Below are positions 5,825 through 8,870 of a DNA stretch of 8,870 nucleotides, piece by piece. The notes under the pieces were generated by a model that saw only the letters and a program-made list of their open reading frames with translations, did no database searches and had not been told where the DNA came from. A program made the translations under genes and the position numbers. Position 1 is the first letter of the stretch, and the number at the start of each line of letters is the position of its first letter. The stretch comes from Oscillospiraceae bacterium (lineage in GTDB: Bacteria > Bacillota > Clostridia > Oscillospirales > Ruminococcaceae): positions 1-8,870 of the forward strand of contig SVMQ01000078.1 of NCBI GenBank assembly GCA_015067375.1, written 5' to 3'.

Positions 5825-7318
5825 ATGATTTTACAGGATCTTCATAAATATTCCCAGATAGTTATACAGGTACACGACAATCCCGACGCGGACGCGGTCG
5901 GCTCGGGCTATGCGCTGTATCGCTATTTCAGCTCGCTGGGCAAGGATGTGCGGCTGGTTTACGGCGGAAGATACGCGGTCAGCAAGAGCAACATGAAGCT
6001 GATGATATCCGAGCTGAATATTCCCATAGAATACATTACGGAGCTTGAGCCGCCCGAGCTGCTGCTGACAGTGGACTGTCAGTATGGCGAGGGCAACGTG
6101 CAGCGCTTTGAGGCGCAGAATGTCGCAATGATAGACCATCACAGCACGGGCAGGACATCGGGCGAAAATGCCGAGATACGCAGCCACCTTGTAAGCTGCG
6201 CTACCATCTGCTATGCGATGCTGAATGATGTCGGCTTTGACGTGAATGCGGATACGGATATCTCCACGGCGCTGTACTATGGTCTGTACATGGACAGCAA
6301 TCAGCTTTCCGAGATAAACCACCCCCTCGACAGGGATATGATAGACTTTCTGCAGTATGACAAGATGCTCATAACGCGCCTTAAATATGCGAATTTCAGC
6401 ATCTCGGAGCTTGAAACGGCAGGCATCGCGATAACGCACAACAACTACATCGAGAAGCACCGCACCGCCATCGTAAACTCTGAGCCGTGCGACCCGAATA
6501 TCCTCGGCGTTATCGGAGATTTTGTCATTCAGGTGGACAGCATCGACGTATGCATAATCTACAACGAGTGCCCCGGCGGCTACAAGCTTTCTGTAAGAAG
6601 CTGCACGCCTGCTGTTGCGGCAAACGAGCTTGCGGCATTCATAACCGAGGGAATAGGCAACGGCGGCGGTCACTTCACCAAGGCAGGCGGCTTCATCAGC
6701 ACACAGGCATTCGAGCAGGCGCATCCTGACATTCCGCTGGACAGATATTTCTTCGGCAGGATGGACGAGTATTACCACGGCTATGACATAGTAAACTACA
6801 CTGACGAGCGCACCGACCTCGACCTGCTTCGCCGCTACCGCAAGCGCCCTGCTGTGTACGGCTATGTGCGGTCTACCGATATATTCTCCGAGGGTACGGA
6901 GTGCAAGGTCAGAACGCTTGAGGGCGATGTTTTCATCACCACGGCGGATGATATCTACCTCATGATAGGACTTCTCGGCGAGGTCTACCCCACGGAGAAA
7001 AAGGTGTTTGAAGCAAGATACCGCCCCACGGACAAGCCGTTTGTCAAGGAGTTTGAGTATCAGCCATCCATCATAAATCTTGCAGAGAGCCGCTCCAGCA
7101 GCCTTATCCCTTATGCAAAGCAGTGCATCTCGGATGTCGGCACTGAGATACTCGCAAGACCGCTGGAGCGCTTCACAAAGGTGTTCACGCGCTGGAACTA
7201 CGAGGCTTATATGTCAGGCTCAAAGGGCGATATGCTGTGCTGTGCGGTGGATGACATCAAGGATGTCTACGTCGCAAGGCGAAGCGTGTTCGATATCATG
7301 TACGAAGAGGTGCTGTGA
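5825..7318 (+). CDS. DHH/DHHA1 family phosphoesterase with PGDYG-like C-terminal extension
   Basis: A 497-residue protein. The DHH metal-binding motifs are complete: HDNPDADAVGS (17-27), TVDCQ (82-86), IDHHS (103-107) and YMDSN (155-159), and the DHHA1 substrate motif GNGGGHFTKAGG is at 278-289. This is the NrnA/GdpP class of Mn2+-dependent phosphodiesterases acting on nanoRNA, pAp or cyclic dinucleotides; the substrate here is unknown. NrnA-type enzymes end near residue 320, so about 170 residues are extra. Residues about 342-405 (PAVYGYVRS, VRTLEGDVFITT, YLMIGLLGEVYPTEKKVFEARY) resemble the PGDYG domain; the last 90 residues I do not recognise. There are no membrane segments or CBS/GGDEF-like parts, unlike GdpP. 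AGGAG lies six bases before ATG. It sits 46 bases after the TIR gene with no terminator between, so the two are probably co-transcribed. Confidence 0.88.
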   Translation: MILQDLHKYSQIVIQVHDNPDADAVGSGYALYRYFSSLGKDVRLVYGGRYAVSKSNMKLMISELNIPIEYITELEPPELLLTVDCQYGEGNVQRFEAQNVAMIDHHSTGRTSGENAEIRSHLVSCATICYAMLNDVGFDVNADTDISTALYYGLYMDSNQLSEINHPLDRDMIDFLQYDKMLITRLKYANFSISELETAGIAITHNNYIEKHRTAIVNSEPCDPNILGVIGDFVIQVDSIDVCIIYNECPGGYKLSVRSCTPAVAANELAAFITEGIGNGGGHFTKAGGFISTQAFEQAHPDIPLDRYFFGRMDEYYHGYDIVNYTDERTDLDLLRRYRKRPAVYGYVRSTDIFSEGTECKVRTLEGDVFITTADDIYLMIGLLGEVYPTEKKVFEARYRPTDKPFVKEFEYQPSIINLAESRSSSLIPYAKQCISDVGTEILARPLERFTKVFTRWNYEAYMSGSKGDMLCCAVDDIKDVYVARRSVFDIMYEEVL

Positions 7319-7320
7319 TA

Positions 7321-7349
7321 TTGACAACAGCATGAGAATGGTGTATAAT
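7321..7349 (+). promoter_or_regulatory. Consensus sigma-A promoter upstream of leuS
   Basis: TTGACA (7321-7326) and TATAAT (7344-7349) are separated by exactly 17 bases, starting two bases after the DHH stop codon. The expected start is near 7356, leaving a leader of about 227 bases before leuS. The -10 overlaps the 5' arm of the folded element at 7347-7417, so a transcript from here would carry only part of its closing stem. Confidence 0.75.
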
Positions 7350-7482
7350 ATGACTTGTGTGAGCTTGCTCACATGAGCGACCGACAGGTCGCGGCTGCAA
7401 AGCAGCCAAGTCATATTTCAAGGATTTGAGTTCGTTCGGTTTTCCAAAGGAAAACGCCGACCCTCTGTCGGCGAGAATGAAC
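7347..7482 (+). other. Densely folded leader or dispersed palindromic element: four-way plus three-way junction
   Basis: Part A (7347-7417): the closing stem AATATGACTTG pairs with CAAGTCATATT (7407-7417). Inside it stand three perfect hairpins in a row: TGTGAG-CTTG-CTCACA (7358-7373), GCGACC-GACA-GGTCGC (7377-7392) and GGCTGC-AAA-GCAGCC (7393-7407; the last base is shared with the closing stem). Part B (7430-7482): GTTCGTTC pairs with GAATGAAC (one G-U) around GTTTTCC-AAA-GGAAAAC (7439-7455) and GCCGAC/GTCGGC (7456-7472). No poly-T follows, so it is not an intrinsic terminator. Possible identities are a structured RNA in the leuS leader or a MITE-like dispersed repeat. TATAATATGA at 7344 and TCATTATA at 7500-7507 could be imperfect terminal inverted repeats. 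It is not a tRNA: the loops and stem lengths do not fit. Confidence 0.65.
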
Positions 7483-7524
7483 ATCGGAGCATAGCGACCT
7501 CATTATACCGCAGCCGTCCATATC

Positions 7525-7553
7525 TTTAATTTCGGTAACAATATAGTTAGAAT
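7525..7553 (+). promoter_or_regulatory. Possible weak proximal leuS promoter
   Basis: TTTAAT (7525-7530, three of six -35 bases) and TAGAAT (7548-7553, five of six -10 bases) lie 17 bases apart in AT-rich DNA 30 bases before ATG. It would give a short unstructured leader. This is a weak match and may be chance. Confidence 0.3.
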
Positions 7554-7582
7554 ATAACAATTTCTGAAAGGACAACAAAACG

Positions 7583-8870
7583 ATGAAATACGATTTCAGC
7601 GCCATTGAAAGCAAATGGCAGAAGTACTGGGACGAGCACGGCACATTCCGTGCGACAGAGGACAGAACAAAGGAAAAGTTCTATGCGCTGGTAGAGTTCC
7701 CCTACCCCTCGGGTTCGGGTATGCACGTTGGCCACATCAAGGCTTATTCGGGTCTTGAGGTAGTCAGCCGCAAGCGCAGACTGCAGGGCTACAACGTACT
7801 TTTCCCCATCGGCTTTGACGCTTACGGTCTGCCCACAGAGAACACCGCCATCAAGACAGGCGTTCACCCCAGACAGGTAACTGACAACAACATCAAAAAG
7901 TTCACACAGCAGCTCAAGCGCGTCGGCTTCTCCTTTGACTGGGACAGAGTAGTTGACACCACCGAGGAGGACTACTACAAGTGGACGCAGTGGATATTCC
8001 TCAAGATGTTCGAGAACGGTCTTGTTTTCCGTGACAAGACTCTCGTAAACTACTGCCCCAGCTGCAAGGTAGTTCTCTCCAACGAGGACTCTCAGGGCGG
8101 CAAGTGCGATATCTGCCACAGCGATATCGTGCAGAAGGACAAGGAGGTATGGTACCTCCGCATCACAGAGTACGCTGACAAGCTGCTTCAGGGTCTGGAT
8201 GAGGTAAACTACCTCCCCAACATCCGTCTGCAGCAGGAGAACTGGATAGGCAAATCCACAGGCGCGTTCGTGAACTTCTCCATCAAGGACAGGGACGAGC
8301 AGCTCAGGATATACACCACACGTCCCGACACACTGTACGGCGTGACTTTCATGGTTATCGCGCCCGAGCATCCCATCATCGAGAAGTACCGCGCTGAGAT
8401 CGCTAACATCGACGCTCTCGACGCATACAAGGCAGAGTGCGCAAAGAAGTCCGAGTTCGAGCGTACACAGCTCGTAAAGGACAAGACAGGCGTTAAGATA
8501 GAGGGTCTGACAGCCATCAATCCCATCACCGAGAAGGAGATCCCGATCTACGTTGCGGACTATGTAATGATGGGCTACGGCACAGGCGCTATCATGGCTG
8601 TACCTGCTCACGACACACGCGACTACGACTTCGCAAAGAAGTTCGGCATCGACATAATCGAGGTCATCAAGGGCGGCGACATCTCCGTTGAGGCTTACAC
8701 AGGCGACGGCGAGATGGTGAACTCCGACGTTCTCAACGGCATCACCAACAAGAAGGACGCTATCGAGAAGATGCTCGGCGTGCTTGCTGAAAAGGGCTGC
8801 GGCGAAAAGGGCGTGCAGTTCAAGATGAAGGACTGGGCATTCAACCGTCAGAGATACTGGGGCGAGCCCA
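7583..8870 (+). CDS. leuS: Leucyl-tRNA synthetase (LeuS), 3' end cut by window
   Basis: The enzyme charges tRNA-Leu with leucine in the cytosol. The first 429 codons are visible of a protein usually about 800-880 residues long; the frame is open at the right edge. The start ATG has AAAGGAC about ten bases upstream and gives the typical MKYDFxxIExKWQKYW N-terminus. Visible landmarks are the class I HIGH signature in the form HVGHI within YPSGSGMHVGHIK (about 42-54), FPIGFDAYGLPTEN, and a zinc-binding insert with CPSC and CDIC. The CP1 editing domain shows TTRPDTLYG (the T-rich editing motif) and GYGTGAIMAVPAHDTRDYDFA. The last visible residues, DWAFNRQRYWGEP, lead back into the catalytic core. 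The KMSKS loop and anticodon-binding domain lie beyond the edge. No T-box was found upstream. Confidence 0.97.
   Translation, partial: MKYDFSAIESKWQKYWDEHGTFRATEDRTKEKFYALVEFPYPSGSGMHVGHIKAYSGLEVVSRKRRLQGYNVLFPIGFDAYGLPTENTAIKTGVHPRQVTDNNIKKFTQQLKRVGFSFDWDRVVDTTEEDYYKWTQWIFLKMFENGLVFRDKTLVNYCPSCKVVLSNEDSQGGKCDICHSDIVQKDKEVWYLRITEYADKLLQGLDEVNYLPNIRLQQENWIGKSTGAFVNFSIKDRDEQLRIYTTRPDTLYGVTFMVIAPEHPIIEKYRAEIANIDALDAYKAECAKKSEFERTQLVKDKTGVKIEGLTAINPITEKEIPIYVADYVMMGYGTGAIMAVPAHDTRDYDFAKKFGIDIIEVIKGGDISVEAYTGDGEMVNSDVLNGITNKKDAIEKMLGVLAEKGCGEKGVQFKMKDWAFNRQRYWGEP

Noticed and set aside
5831..6778. 315-codon minus-strand frame opposite the DHH gene
   Set aside because: It is antisense to a gene with all DHH motifs and has no start signals.
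7350..7376. Leader peptide before leuS (ATG to TGA, with adjacent Leu codons TTG CTC in a hairpin)
   Set aside because: The ATG directly abuts the -10 box and would lie upstream of the expected transcription start. There is no Shine-Dalgarno and no attenuator terminator.
7356..7582. T-box riboswitch for leuS
   Set aside because: The only similarity is a short TACCGC. The conserved antiterminator core and a terminator with a U-run are both missing.
7547..8611. 354-codon open frame on the minus strand
   Set aside because: It is a shadow of leuS, whose motifs are unmistakable on the + strand. The translation has no family resemblance.

Overview
The window looks like chromosomal DNA of a GC-rich gut Firmicute, most likely a Ruminococcus-like member of the Oscillospirales. 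The evidence is the style of the LeuS, sigma-factor and zinc-ribbon proteins, strong Shine-Dalgarno sequences (AGGAGA, GGGAGG), consensus sigma-A promoters, DUF6273- and PGDYG-like domains, and intergenic palindromes typical of these genomes. The genus assignment is inference.

Left part (1-2274, + strand): a type I-C CRISPR effector operon in the order cas5-cas8c-cas7. Cas5 is cut by the left window edge. All visible frames are open, but the module is unusual. Cas5 lacks the Lys-His pair used for pre-crRNA cleavage in characterised I-C Cas5. Cas8c is only 315 residues, about half the family length, and lacks the C-terminal half that also encodes Cas11c. No cas4, cas1, cas2 or CRISPR array follows. 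It is either a decaying locus or a compact, functionally shifted I-C derivative. Cas3 and any array could lie upstream, outside the window.

Spacer (2275-2915): about 640 bases without a convincing gene, filled with short palindromic repeats and hairpins and closed by a clear minus-strand terminator.

Minus-strand block (2821-3987): a four-CxxC zinc-ribbon protein, a degenerate tRNA-like sequence in its 5' leader, and a SigH-like sigma-70 family factor with a perfect TTGACA-N17-TATAAT promoter.

Plus-strand block (4102-7318): a divergent promoter drives a TIR-transmembrane-DUF6273 receptor-like protein, followed after 46 bases by a DHH/DHHA1 phosphoesterase with a PGDYG-like C-terminal extension. 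The pair is probably co-transcribed and could form a nucleotide-signalling module: a TIR domain may act on NAD+, and a DHH enzyme may hydrolyse a nucleotide product. This functional link is speculative.

Right part (7319-8870): a second perfect sigma-A promoter, a densely folded element (predicted four-way junction followed by a three-way junction), and the first 429 codons of leuS, cut by the right edge.
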